Assembly (NCBI RefSeq): GCF_012911015.1
Contig: NZ_WVVV01000007.1
Span: forward strand, 124,001 to 188,000
Source: Chelativorans sp. ZYF759
Lineage (GTDB): Bacteria > Pseudomonadota > Alphaproteobacteria > Rhizobiales > Rhizobiaceae
Reading direction: 5' to 3'
Length of the DNA: 64,000 nt
A program made the position numbers and the translations under genes. The notes under the pieces are model-generated. The model was given only the letters and a program-made list of their open reading frames with translations. It had not been told where the DNA came from and did no database searches. Positions 43,393 through 52,158 of the stretch are shown here, piece after piece. Numbering within the stretch: position 1 is the first letter of the stretch; each line of letters opens with the position of its first letter.

Positions 43393-45321
43393 TTGAAAAT
43401 CACAGCGAAGACCACACTGGGGACAAGGGTCTTGGACAGAGCAACGGCATTCGTGCCGCTCTCGCTCGCCTTGGCGCTGGTTATCCTCCTGATGGCGTCC
43501 GTTTCGGCAAGCGCGGAGACCCGGACGCTCAGGCTGCACTTCACGCACACCAATGAGCGTGCCGAGATCACCTTCAAGCGCAACGGGCGCTACATCAAGG
43601 AAGGCCTCGACAAGATCAACTGGATCCTACGTGACTGGCGGCGCAACGAGGCCACCGAGATGGACCCCCAGGTGCTGGATCTCCTCTGGGAAGTCTATCA
43701 GCAGTCGGGCTCGCGCGCCTATATCCACGTCATTTCCGCCTATCGCTCGCCGGCCACGAACCAGATGCTGCGCAGCCGCAGTTCGGGCGTTGCCGACAAC
43801 AGCCAGCACACGCGCGGCAAGGCGATCGACTTCTTCCTGCCGGACGTCTCGCCCGCCAAGCTGCGTGAACTCGGACTGCGCCGTCACGGCGGCGGTGTGG
43901 GCTACTACCCGAGCTCGGGCTCGCCCTTCGTCCATCTCGATTCGGGCAGCGTGCGGCACTGGCCGCGCATGAACCGCCAGCAATTGATGGCAGTGTTCCC
44001 GGACGGCAAGACCATTCACGTGCCGAGTGACGGCAGGCCGCTTCCCGGCTACCAGCAGGCCATGGCCGAATATGAATCCCGTCAGCGCGGCCGCGGCTCC
44101 GTCCAGGTTGCGAGCGGGGATTCCTCCCCGGCAGGCTCCTCGTCAGGGGGCGGGTTCCTGAGCGCGCTGTTTGGCGGCAATCGTTCCTCTTCCAACCAGC
44201 AGGCTGCCCAGGCCGCCGCTCCGGCAAGCGCGGGCACTGCGACCGCCCGCGCAGCCGCACCGACACCTTCGGCCCCCGTGCGCCAGAGCGAAGAGCGCCC
44301 GGCCACGCCGGAGACAATCCTGGCCGCCCTTCCGCCCAGCCGGGTTCCGATCCCCATGACCGCGCCGCGGCCTTCCGCCCCGGTAGGCGTTGCAACGCAG
44401 GCCGCGCCTTCGCCGGAGGCAGCGCCCACGGCGCAAGCCGTGGCAGAGGCCCGTCCCGTGCCGCCCGCCGAGGTGCCCTTCGAAGTGCGCGACGAAGCTG
44501 AAATCCTGCGCGAGCTGGAAGAGCGGCGCTCGGCGCAGACGACGCAGACTGCCCAGATGGCTCCCATTCCCATGCCACGCCCTGATCGCGGTGCGCCGGC
44601 CGAATCGTCGCTGGTGGTCGCCTCTGCCGACTCCATCCCCGAATCGATTTCCGCGCTTTCCAGCCAGTCACGTGATGCCGGAAGCGAAGCCATCGAAGGG
44701 CTGTTGGCTTCCGCGGGCGGTGGGAGCGTGCCTGTTCCCCTCATGCGGTCGCGCGCCTCCGAGCCGGAAGCACCGACATCCGGCATGATGGCCGGCGACA
44801 GCGAACGTTCGCCCATCGTGTTGGCCGCGCTTCCCGAATCCGCGTCCGCGCGCGCCAGCGGCGCCCTGTCGAACAGCGATAGCGCGGATGCCGCCGCCGC
44901 CAAGCAGCGCGCCCTCGCGGCGACCGGCGACAACCGGCTTGCACCGATTTCGGCGGCTGCCTCGCCGCGTCGTGCCATCATGGCCCGTCAGGAAGGCGTC
45001 GATGCGGTCGCGGCTCTCGATTCGGGCGTGCGCACGACCGGCAAGTCGGCGCGGCCGAGCGTGCAAGATGCACGCACCCGCTCGCGCCGGCCCCAAAACA
45101 TGCCGGTCGAGGCCGAGAGTGCACGCTGGGCGTTCGAGACGGCCTCGATCAGCACGGTCACCAATGGAACGCGCGCGCCGTCCTTTGCCCAGGGTCCGCT
45201 GACCAGCACACCGCAGGCCGTCTACACGGCCGGTTTCCAGCAGGTCGCGGTTGCTGACGTGCACCGGTTCCGCGGCAACGCCGTGCAGTTCATGTCGGTT
45301 GCGCGCTTCCGCGCCAACTGA
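43393..45321 (+). CDS. DUF882 (YcbK-like M15 fold) envelope protein with long disordered tail
   Basis: 642 residues if the TTG at 43393 is used; GTG at 43339 is an alternative without a ribosome-binding site. Signal peptide (SLALALVILLMASVSASA), then the DUF882 peptidase M15-like domain (about 45-215) with QHTRGKAIDFFLPD and FVHLDSG giving the His/Asp/His zinc ligands and YRSPATNQMLRSRS ahead of them. About 400 residues of Ala/Pro/Ser-rich low-complexity sequence follow, ending in a short conserved segment AVADVHRFRGNAVQFMSVARF. Likely a peptidoglycan-acting protein or scaffold in the periplasm. Confidence 0.87.
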   Translation: MKITAKTTLGTRVLDRATAFVPLSLALALVILLMASVSASAETRTLRLHFTHTNERAEITFKRNGRYIKEGLDKINWILRDWRRNEATEMDPQVLDLLWEVYQQSGSRAYIHVISAYRSPATNQMLRSRSSGVADNSQHTRGKAIDFFLPDVSPAKLRELGLRRHGGGVGYYPSSGSPFVHLDSGSVRHWPRMNRQQLMAVFPDGKTIHVPSDGRPLPGYQQAMAEYESRQRGRGSVQVASGDSSPAGSSSGGGFLSALFGGNRSSSNQQAAQAAAPASAGTATARAAAPTPSAPVRQSEERPATPETILAALPPSRVPIPMTAPRPSAPVGVATQAAPSPEAAPTAQAVAEARPVPPAEVPFEVRDEAEILRELEERRSAQTTQTAQMAPIPMPRPDRGAPAESSLVVASADSIPESISALSSQSRDAGSEAIEGLLASAGGGSVPVPLMRSRASEPEAPTSGMMAGDSERSPIVLAALPESASARASGALSNSDSADAAAAKQRALAATGDNRLAPISAAASPRRAIMARQEGVDAVAALDSGVRTTGKSARPSVQDARTRSRRPQNMPVEAESARWAFETASISTVTNGTRAPSFAQGPLTSTPQAVYTAGFQQVAVADVHRFRGNAVQFMSVARFRAN

Positions 45322-45337
45322 GGCTAGGACAAAGGGG

Positions 45338-45973
45338 TCAGGCGCGGCGTAGCCGCGCGGCCTCGCGTGCGAGATCCTCGATCGCCTGCCAGTCGCGGTT
45401 CTCCACCAGATCGGCCGGTGCAACCCATGACCCGCCCACGCAGACGACGTTAGGCAGTGCCAGATAGCGATCGGCGCTTTCGCGCGTGATCCCGCCGGTG
45501 GGGCAGAAGCGCGCTTCCGCCAGAGGAGAGGCCAGCGCCTTCAGATAGTCGGCGCCGCCTGCCGGTTCCGCCGGGAAGAACTTCATCATTGTCAGTCCTT
45601 CTTCCAGCATGGCCATCGCTTCGCTCGGCGTTGCCACGCCCGGCAGGAACGGCACGTCGCTGATATTGGCCGCATCGATCAGTTCCTGCGTGGTACCGGG
45701 GCTGACAATGAAACGTGAACCGGCCGCCGCGGCCTCCTGGAACTGAATGGCGTTGCGCACCGTGCCGGCGCCGACGATGATTTCAGGCGCTTCGTCCGCG
45801 ATCAGTCGGATGGCGTCCAGCGCATGCCGGGTACGCAGCGTGATCTCGATGGCGGGCAGGCCGCCGCGCATCAGTGCCTGCGCGAGCGGCACAGCGTCGG
45901 AGAGCCTGTTGATCACGAGGACGGGCAGGACGGGTTGTCCGTCGAGAACCGCAACCAGGGATTGGTTCTTCAT
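45338..45973 (-). CDS. eda: 2-Keto-3-deoxy-6-phosphogluconate aldolase
   Basis: 211 residues from the ATG at 45973. Class I aldolase barrel: Glu43 in AIEITLRT, Schiff-base Lys131 in [15 protein letters not shown] phosphate region and [10 protein letters not shown]. Cleaves KDPG to pyruvate and glyceraldehyde-3-phosphate in the Entner-Doudoroff pathway (also 4-hydroxy-2-oxoglutarate). Stands alone without edd; convergent with the DUF882 gene, 16 nt apart. Confidence 0.94.
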   Translation of the reverse strand: MKNQSLVAVLDGQPVLPVLVINRLSDAVPLAQALMRGGLPAIEITLRTRHALDAIRLIADEAPEIIVGAGTVRNAIQFQEAAAAGSRFIVSPGTTQELIDAANISDVPFLPGVATPSEAMAMLEEGLTMMKFFPAEPAGGADYLKALASPLAEARFCPTGGITRESADRYLALPNVVCVGGSWVAPADLVENRDWQAIEDLAREAARLRRA

Positions 45974-46064
45974 GGCGTGCCTGCTTCCTTCTGCTTCCTT
46001 CATCGCGCCGATTATCAGACGCTGCGGAAGCTGTCCATTTCATACGCGGCCTTAGCCCGCTGCC

Positions 46065-46940
46065 TCAGGAAGGACGCGCACGCCAGCGGCTGAGAAGACC
46101 CGTCGAGGGCAACCGGAAGCGGGATCGCCCGGACGGAACGCACGCCAGAGCCGCCAAGGTCGACGCGCAGGCTTCTCCGGTCTCCGGGATAGCGGAACCT
46201 CGCTGGAAGTTTCGGAGGGCCTTTTCGGTCGCCGGGCCGAATATCGCGTCCTGGGCGAGTTGAAATCCATGCCGTCCGAGGCGCGCCTGCAATTCGCGCA
46301 CAGCTTCGCCCTGCGATCCGTGTTTAAGGACCTGCGGCCCGGGGCTGTTCTTTGCCGTCCTTGCATGGCGCTCATAGGCTGCCTTGAGCCGCGTGTCGTA
46401 GGCGTTCCTGTGGAAGGCAGGGCCGTTGTAGCCACGCGCGAAGGCCTGCCAGTCATGGCTGCGCAGCGCCCGTGTCAGACCGGACCGGTCGATGAAGGCG
46501 GCCATCAAACGGACCTGGCCGGCAATTCCCGACCGCGCTTCGACAACGAAGGCATCGACGCTGGAATAGCCGAGCCAGTCCCAGTGGGCGCCCATCACCT
46601 GCCCCAACCCCCAGGATGTAGATTCCCAGGCCGCCTTGCGATCGATTGCTGCGGCGCGTTCGAGAAGTGTCCAGCGCGCCGGCTGCCCGGCAGGGTTGGC
46701 AATGGCGCCAGCCTTTGGCGAGGATAACCCCGCCCGGCGCGCCCGATCACGCGCATTCGGGCCAAGTCGTCGGTCGAAATAGTGCCCCTCGAACCTGATC
46801 AGCGGTTCGTTGCGGCCATTGACCATGGCGAATGGCCGCAAGGCGGTCTCGAGTTGCGCCACTGCCAGTAGCAGCGCCGGTTCCAGCGCGCGCTCCTCTG
46901 CCACCTGCACGAATTCTCCGATGATGTCCTGCGATGCCAT
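46065..46940 (-). CDS. N-acetylmuramidase (endolysin-like) with peptidoglycan-binding domain
   Basis: 291 residues. N-terminal N-acetylmuramidase domain (1-195) with LLAVAQLETALRPF and the family IRFEGHYFDRRLG; SWGLGQVMGAHWDWLGYSSVDAFV is highly typical. C-terminal PG_binding_1 repeat (205-265; LKHGSQGEAVRELQARLGRHGF). No signal peptide, so export would need a holin-like or other route. Resembles phage or gene-transfer-agent lysins. No other phage genes are visible, so a domesticated lysin is possible. Confidence 0.88.
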   Translation of the reverse strand: MASQDIIGEFVQVAEERALEPALLLAVAQLETALRPFAMVNGRNEPLIRFEGHYFDRRLGPNARDRARRAGLSSPKAGAIANPAGQPARWTLLERAAAIDRKAAWESTSWGLGQVMGAHWDWLGYSSVDAFVVEARSGIAGQVRLMAAFIDRSGLTRALRSHDWQAFARGYNGPAFHRNAYDTRLKAAYERHARTAKNSPGPQVLKHGSQGEAVRELQARLGRHGFQLAQDAIFGPATEKALRNFQRGSAIPETGEACASTLAALACVPSGRSRFRLPSTGLLSRWRARPS

Positions 46941-47107
46941 GACGATGGTCTCCGATGTTGGGTGCGAAGATCATCTTGTGCCCATGGCGAGGGAGGTGGA
47001 TCGGACGATGCCGTAAATCGCCCGCACCCCGCCTCGGCAATGCTGGAAGGCCATGGAACCTGCCGCTTTGGCTTGCGCCATGACGGCCATCGGCCTATGG
47101 GCAGCCG

Positions 47108-48043
47108 ATGATCTCATCCACGCCCGAACGCGGCCTGCTGGTCGCAGCGCTCTACAAGTTCGTGCCGCTACCCGGCTTCCGCGATCTGCGACAGCCGCTG
47201 CTCGATCTCTGCCTGCAGCTCGGCATCCGGGGAACGCTGCTGCTTGCCGAGGAGGGCATCAACGGCACGGTGGCGGGCCCGCGCGCCGCGGTGGCCGAAC
47301 TGATCGCCTGGCTGGAAGCGCGCAACGAAATCGGCCGCCTTGACGTGAAATATGCCGAGGCCGCGGAAGCGCCGTTCCATCGGATGAAGGTGCGGCTCAA
47401 GCAGGAGATCGTCACGCTGGGTGTCGAGGGCATCGATCCGGTCGGCGAGGCCGGCATCCGCATCCGCGGCGAGGAATGGAACCAACTGATCGCCGATCCC
47501 GAGACCGTGGTCATCGACACGCGCAACGACTACGAGGTCAAGCTGGGAACGTTTCCCGGCGCGCTCGATCCCGGAACGCAGACCTTCAGGGATTTCCCCA
47601 GCTGGGTGGCGGCCAATCGCGACCGGCTGGAAGGCCGCAAGATCGCGATGTTCTGCACCGGCGGCATTCGTTGCGAGAAAGCGACCGCGCTCATGCGCCA
47701 ATCCGGCTTCGACGATGTCTATCATCTCGATGGTGGCATCCTGCGTTATCTGGAGGAGATGCCGCCAGAGGAGAACCGGTGGGAAGGGGAGTGTTTCGTC
47801 TTTGACGAACGCGTCGCGGTCCGTCACGGGCTGGAACGTGGCGAGGCGCGCCTGTGCCGAGCCTGCCGGCGGCCTTCTACACTGGAAGAGCGGCAATCTC
47901 CCCTCTTCGTGGAGGGTATTTCCTGCGTCCATTGCCATGACGAGCGAACGGAGGCCGATCGGCTTCGCTACCGCGAGCGGCAGCGTCAGCTGGAATTGGC
48001 GGCCCGGCGGCGGTCGGGCCAGCATATGGGCGGCCGGAAGTGA
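47108..48043 (+). CDS. trhO: tRNA uridine(34) hydroxylase TrhO (rhodanese-domain)
   Basis: 311 residues. N-terminal acylphosphatase-like domain (1-105; LLLAEEGINGTVAG) and a rhodanese domain (125-225) with the active-site loop CTGGIRCEKA (Cys183). A C-terminal Cys-rich extension (RLCRACRRPS, SCVHCHDERT) could bind zinc. TrhO uses oxygen to hydroxylate U34 of certain tRNAs, the oxygen-dependent arm of 5-methoxyuridine synthesis. Well matched in length and motif order to YceA/TrhO. Confidence 0.95.
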   Translation: MISSTPERGLLVAALYKFVPLPGFRDLRQPLLDLCLQLGIRGTLLLAEEGINGTVAGPRAAVAELIAWLEARNEIGRLDVKYAEAAEAPFHRMKVRLKQEIVTLGVEGIDPVGEAGIRIRGEEWNQLIADPETVVIDTRNDYEVKLGTFPGALDPGTQTFRDFPSWVAANRDRLEGRKIAMFCTGGIRCEKATALMRQSGFDDVYHLDGGILRYLEEMPPEENRWEGECFVFDERVAVRHGLERGEARLCRACRRPSTLEERQSPLFVEGISCVHCHDERTEADRLRYRERQRQLELAARRRSGQHMGGRK

Positions 48044-48118
48044 CTCCCGATCTAGGATACGCCTTGGCTATGATGCGGGCGACCGCGGCAAAAGCTTGAG
48101 TAAATAGGGCCGGCAGGA

Positions 48119-48133
48119 TTAACTTTCGGTTAA
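48119..48133. promoter_or_regulatory. Perfect CtrA box at the promoter of the candidate sRNA
   Basis: TTAACTTTCGGTTAA matches TTAA-N7-TTAA exactly. It overlaps the putative -10 of a promoter whose -35-like CTTGAG is at 48095-48100. Two GANTC sites (48136-48140, 48160-48164) follow immediately. Position over the -10 suggests repression, but activation cannot be excluded. Confidence 0.75.
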
Positions 48134-48222
48134 CGGAATCGGTCCATTCTTCAGGGATCGAATCGGCTTTCCTCCTCCCAAGACGGTTCGCTCGGGCGGC
48201 CACAGTGGCCGCCCATTTTCTT
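48130..48222 (+). ncRNA. Candidate trans-acting sRNA with anti-Shine-Dalgarno loop (alpha-r14-like)
   Basis: No convincing protein frame. A hairpin is formed by CGAATCG (48159-48165) and CGGTTCG (48184-48190), with a further CTT/AAG pairing, presenting CCTCCTCCC (48171-48179) in the apical loop; this is complementary to ribosome-binding sites. A rho-independent terminator follows: GGGCGGCCA (48194-48202), loop CAG, TGGCCGCCC (48206-48214), then ATTTTCTT. The design (CCUCCUCCC loop plus terminator) is that of rhizobial alpha-r14/NfeR1 and Rhodobacter-type sRNAs. Its 5' end is estimated from the -10. Confidence 0.6.
48194..48222 (+). terminator. Rho-independent terminator of the candidate sRNA
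   Basis: GGGCGGCCA / TGGCCGCCC, 9 perfect base pairs, 3-nt loop, then ATTTTCTT. Lies 76 nt upstream of the next gene start. Confidence 0.8.
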
Positions 48223-48264
48223 GGCAAAGTCTTTCTCGCCCTTGTCAGCGTGGCCGCCATTTGC

Positions 48265-48282
48265 GATCTGCTTAGTCAGATC
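48265..48282. repeat. Short inverted repeat ahead of a short-chain dehydrogenase
   Basis: GATCTG-CTTAGT-CAGATC is a perfect 6-bp inverted repeat ending 15 nt before the SDR start. It may be an operator or leader hairpin. Confidence 0.4.
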
Positions 48283-48297
48283 AGCAAGGGGACGGGC

Positions 48298-49062
48298 ATG
48301 AGTGAATCGGGATACGCGGTCGTGACAGGGGCGGGGTCGGGCATCGGCCGCGCCGTGGCGAGCGCGCTCGTGGCCCATGGCTGGAGCACCGTCTTCACCG
48401 GGCGCAGGCTGGAGAAGTTGGAGGAGGCCGCCGGCGAGGCGCAGGCCGGCGCGCGTGGCGACGCCCGTGCCGTGCCGATTGCCTGCGATGTCTCGCGGCC
48501 CGAACAGGTCGAGCGGCTGTTTGACCGGGTTGCCGAGGAGTTCGGCCGGCTTGACCTCCTGTTCAACAATGCAGGGATGGGCTTCAAGTCGATGCCGATC
48601 GACGAGATACCGGTCGATGTCTGGCACGACGTCGTCGACGTGAACCTGACCGGCTCGTTCCTTTGCGCGCGGGCCGCTTTCGGGATGATGCGCAACCAGG
48701 AACCGATGGGCGGACGCATCATCAACAACGGTTCGATTTCAGCCCATGCACCGCGCCCGGGCTCCGTTCCCTACACCACCACCAAGCACGCCATCACGGG
48801 GCTGACCAAGACACTCGCGTTGGACGGCAGGCCGTTCGACATCGCATGCGGGCAGATCGACATCGGCAATGCGTTCACGGAAATGGCCGCCCCCATGGCT
48901 GAGGGTGTCCCTCAGGCCAATGGGGAGATCGCGCCCGAGGCGGTCATGGACGTGCGCCACGTCGCAGACGCCGTTCTCCACATGGCGGGGCTGCCGCTTG
49001 ACGCCAACGTGCTTTTCATGACCGTGATGGCCACCAAAATGCCGTTCGTCGGACGGGGCTGA
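48298..49062 (+). CDS. Short-chain dehydrogenase/reductase
   Basis: 254 residues from the ATG at 48298. TGAGSGIG (10-17) nucleotide loop; NNAGMG; catalytic Ser146 (NNGSISAH), Tyr159 and Lys163 (PYTTTKHAI). After the catalytic region the segment [21 protein letters not shown] is typical of a subgroup of uncharacterised SDRs. Probably NADP-dependent (Arg pair in FTGRRLEK). Substrate unknown. An in-frame extension from GTG at 48205 would start inside the terminator and is not used. Confidence 0.9.
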   Translation: MSESGYAVVTGAGSGIGRAVASALVAHGWSTVFTGRRLEKLEEAAGEAQAGARGDARAVPIACDVSRPEQVERLFDRVAEEFGRLDLLFNNAGMGFKSMPIDEIPVDVWHDVVDVNLTGSFLCARAAFGMMRNQEPMGGRIINNGSISAHAPRPGSVPYTTTKHAITGLTKTLALDGRPFDIACGQIDIGNAFTEMAAPMAEGVPQANGEIAPEAVMDVRHVADAVLHMAGLPLDANVLFMTVMATKMPFVGRG

Positions 49063-49112
49063 CCCGCGAGGCTGGGCCTTGCGGGCACGGCACAAGATGG
49101 AGACGGGGATTC

Positions 49113-50891
49113 TTGGAAGGGTTCATTGCCGGCTATGAGGCCTACATCGCGCTGGCGCTCGTCGTGTTGCTCTTCATCGGGTTCATGACCGAGCGTTATC
49201 CCGTGGAGGTAACTGCGGCGGCCGGGGCCGCGGTTTTCCTGGTGCTCGGTTTCGTGCCGGCGGCCGACGCCATGTCTGTGTTCTCCAATTCTGCGCCGAT
49301 CACCATTGCCGCGATGTTCGTGCTGACCGGCGCGCTGGTGAGGACCGGGGTGATCGAGGGCTTTGCATCTAGCGTGCTCCAGCGATCGACCAACCGTCCG
49401 GTTCTCGCCGTCGCGATGCTGCTCCTGGCGACGATCGCTGCGTCGGCCTTCATGAACAACACGCCGATCGTCCTGATTCTCATCCCCATCGTTGTGCGTA
49501 TGGCGCACTCGCTGGGCATGGCTTCGACGCGGCTCCTGATCCCGATTTCCTACGCCGCCATTCTCGGTGGCACGTGCACGCTGATCGGGACGTCGACCAA
49601 TCTGCTGGTCGACGGCGTGGCACGCCGGGAAGGGTTGGAAGCCTTCACGATATTCGAGATCACTCCCGTGGGCCTGGCGGCGGCGGCCACGGGGATCACC
49701 GTCATGCTTCTTTTCGGCCGCTTCCTGTTGCCCGACAGGCGCGAGGAGGTGGCCCGCAGCGAGGGCGTCGAGACGGAATTTCTATCCGAGCTCATGGTGC
49801 GGGCCGAGGGCACCTTTACCGAGCAGAAGATTTCGCGAATCGCAGCGCTCAACCGCCCGGGCCTGCGGATCCTGGCAATACGCTCGGGTGGCGGGCTGAT
49901 TCGCACCGGGATCCCGGATTACCAGCTCAAGAAGGGGGATTCGCTCGTCGTCCTGGCCAACACGTCGGAACTTCTCACCCTCAATGAACGCAAGACATTG
50001 CGCGTGGGCTTGCGGCGAGGCGCTGAACGCGGCGGCGGGCTGGTCGCCGTCGAAGCGGTCGTGGCACCCCAGAAGTCGACGGTTGGCGAACGTATCGCGG
50101 ATCTCACGCTTGGCCGGCGCTTTGGCGTACGGGTGCTGGGCGCACACCGCCACCGCCACATACCAGGCCCCGATCTCGAAAACGTGCGTCTCCGGCCGGC
50201 CGACAAGCTGCTTCTCGAAGGGCCTCCGGCAAGTTTCGACGCGCTTGCCGAAGAGGCCGAACTGATCTCGGTCTCGCGGCCCTCTGGGCGCGCCTACCGC
50301 CAGAACAAGGCGCCCATCGCCATCCTGGCGGTTGCCTCGGTGGTTTTCCTCGCGGCCATGAATTTCATGGATATCGGCATACTGGCGATGATCGCGGTGG
50401 CCGCCATTCTTGTCCTGCGTTGCATCGACAGCGAGGAGGCCTGGGGCTCGATCGAGGCATCCATCCTGATCCTCATCTTCGCGATGCTGATCGTCGGCGT
50501 GGGCCTGCAGAATACGGGGGCGATCGCGCTGATCGTCGACCTCACCATGCCCGCCATGGTCGGCATGCATCCGTTCCTGATGCTGCTCGCCGTCTATGTC
50601 CTGACCTCGGTGCTGACGGAAACGGTCACCAACAATGCCGTCGCCGTGCTTGTGGCGCCGATCGCGATCGCTCTGGCGCTGCAGTTGCAGATCGACCCTC
50701 GGCCCTTCGTGGTCGCCGTGATGTTTGGCGCCAGTGCGAGCTTTGCCACGCCGATCGGCTACCAGACCAACACGCTCGTCTATGGCGCGGCCAATTACCG
50801 CTTCTCCGACTTCGTGAAGGTTGGCATCCCGATGAACATCTCCGTGGGACTGGCAAGCTGCACGGCGATCTATTTCTACTACGGGATGTAG
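49113..50891 (+). CDS. DASS/SLC13-type sodium-coupled anion transporter with TrkA-C domains
   Basis: 592 residues, TTG start. An N-terminal membrane half (1-195) with FMNNTPIVLILIPIVVRM and GGTCTLIGTSTNLLVDG (the SNT/SNxx anion motif), then two TrkA_C (RCK-C) domains (about 215-380; LRILAIRSGGGLI, LGRRFGVRVLGAH), and a C-terminal membrane half with TNNAVAVLVAPIAIAL and GASASFATPIGYQTNTLVYG. This inserted-RCK layout is common for YbhI/SAC1-like carriers of sulfate or dicarboxylates. The ligand is unknown. Confidence 0.92.
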   Translation: MEGFIAGYEAYIALALVVLLFIGFMTERYPVEVTAAAGAAVFLVLGFVPAADAMSVFSNSAPITIAAMFVLTGALVRTGVIEGFASSVLQRSTNRPVLAVAMLLLATIAASAFMNNTPIVLILIPIVVRMAHSLGMASTRLLIPISYAAILGGTCTLIGTSTNLLVDGVARREGLEAFTIFEITPVGLAAAATGITVMLLFGRFLLPDRREEVARSEGVETEFLSELMVRAEGTFTEQKISRIAALNRPGLRILAIRSGGGLIRTGIPDYQLKKGDSLVVLANTSELLTLNERKTLRVGLRRGAERGGGLVAVEAVVAPQKSTVGERIADLTLGRRFGVRVLGAHRHRHIPGPDLENVRLRPADKLLLEGPPASFDALAEEAELISVSRPSGRAYRQNKAPIAILAVASVVFLAAMNFMDIGILAMIAVAAILVLRCIDSEEAWGSIEASILILIFAMLIVGVGLQNTGAIALIVDLTMPAMVGMHPFLMLLAVYVLTSVLTETVTNNAVAVLVAPIAIALALQLQIDPRPFVVAVMFGASASFATPIGYQTNTLVYGAANYRFSDFVKVGIPMNISVGLASCTAIYFYYGM

Positions 50892-50894
50892 CGA

Positions 50895-52079
50895 TCAGCC
50901 TTCAAGGAAGCTTCGCATGCGCTGGAGTGCCCGCTCGATGTTTTCTTCGGAATTGGCGTAGGACAGGCGGATGTAGCCTTCGCCCAGGACCCCGAAATCC
51001 GGGCCGCCGATAAGCGCCACGCCGGCATCCTCGAGCAGCGAGGAGGCAAGCTTCTTTGCCTGCCAGCCGGTGCCGGCAATATTGGGGAAGGCGTAGAAAG
51101 CGCCCTTGGGGGTTATGCAGCTTACGCCCGGCAGCGCGTTCAGCCCGTCGACGACGAGCGTTCGGCGTCGGTCGAAGGCGGCCATCATGCGCGCCACCTC
51201 GTCCTGGGGTCCGTCGATGGCGGCGATGCCGGCAAATTGCGACGGGGCGTTGACACATGACCAGCAATTGACCGCGAGCTTGCGCACCTTGTCGTAGAGG
51301 CCCTGGCCCCTGCCTGAATTCGGCCAGATCGACCATCCCATGCGCCAGCCCGTCATGGCCCAGGTCTTCGACCAGCCGTTGAGCACGATCAGCCGGTCGC
51401 GGATCTCGGGAAACTGCAGGAGCGAGGTATGCGCCTCGCCGTCATAGGTCATGACGTCGTAGATCTCGTCGGACAGGATCGCCACATGCGGGTGGTCGTC
51501 GAGGCCTTTCACGAGCTTCTCGATCTCTGCGCGCGGTGTCACGCCGCCGGTCGGATTGGCCGGAGAGTTGAGGATCAGGAGCCGTGTCTGCGGGGTGATC
51601 AGCGACAACGTCTCATCGGCCGAGAAGGCGAAGCCGTTTTCCTCGCGGATCGGCACTGGGACCGGCTCGGCGCCGGTGAACTCGATCATCGAGCGGTAGA
51701 TGGGAAAGCCGGGGTCGGGATAGAGGATCTGTGCTCCAGCTTCGCCGAACATCAGGATTGCGGCAAACATGGTGGGCTTGCCGCCCGGCATGATCATGAT
51801 CTCCTCCGGCGAAACCTCGACGCCGGTCGTCGTCAGGGTCCGGCGCGCGACTGCCTCGCGCGTGGCCAGCAGGCCGTTGGCTGGCGTGTAGCCGTGATGG
51901 CCGTCGCGCAGCGCCTTGATCGCGGCCTCCACGATGTGCGCGGGCGTCTGGAAATCGGGCTGGCCTATGCCCAGATTGATGATGTCCTTGCCCTGCTGGG
52001 CCAGCGCCGTGGCGCGGGCGAGCACGGCAAAGGCGTTTTCCTCGCCGATGCGATCGAATGCTGAAATCGTCTGGACCAT
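50895..52079 (-). CDS. Class I/II pyridoxal-phosphate aminotransferase
   Basis: 394 residues from the ATG at 52079 (GGGAGG upstream). Fold-type I: IGQPDFQTP near the N-terminus, NSPANPTGG (171-179), SDEIYDVM, PLP Lys238 in GWSKTWAMTGWRMGW, and C-terminal GYIRLSYANSEENI with the substrate-binding Arg. Subgroup I-gamma aspartate aminotransferase-like; members transaminate aspartate, prephenate, or aromatic or branched amino acids. Precise substrate not clear. Divergent from a GNAT gene. Confidence 0.92.
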   Translation of the reverse strand: MVQTISAFDRIGEENAFAVLARATALAQQGKDIINLGIGQPDFQTPAHIVEAAIKALRDGHHGYTPANGLLATREAVARRTLTTTGVEVSPEEIMIMPGGKPTMFAAILMFGEAGAQILYPDPGFPIYRSMIEFTGAEPVPVPIREENGFAFSADETLSLITPQTRLLILNSPANPTGGVTPRAEIEKLVKGLDDHPHVAILSDEIYDVMTYDGEAHTSLLQFPEIRDRLIVLNGWSKTWAMTGWRMGWSIWPNSGRGQGLYDKVRKLAVNCWSCVNAPSQFAGIAAIDGPQDEVARMMAAFDRRRTLVVDGLNALPGVSCITPKGAFYAFPNIAGTGWQAKKLASSLLEDAGVALIGGPDFGVLGEGYIRLSYANSEENIERALQRMRSFLEG

Positions 52080-52113
52080 CACGTGCGAACCTCCCGGGCA
52101 ATGCACTGGACGC

Positions 52114-52140
52114 CATAGCTGCATATGCTGCATAGCTGCA
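52114..52140. repeat. Direct repeat in the aminotransferase/GNAT divergent promoter
   Basis: CATAGCTGCA occurs at 52114-52123 and 52131-52140 (17 nt from start to start), with the GCATATGC palindrome between. The whole sits in the 79-nt gap of the divergent genes and may be a tandem operator. Confidence 0.5.
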
Positions 52141-52158
52141 AGCCGTGAGGATACATGC

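Noticed and set aside
48205-48297. Upstream GTG start for the SDR
   Set aside because: It lies inside the terminator hairpin and the added residues have no SDR pattern.
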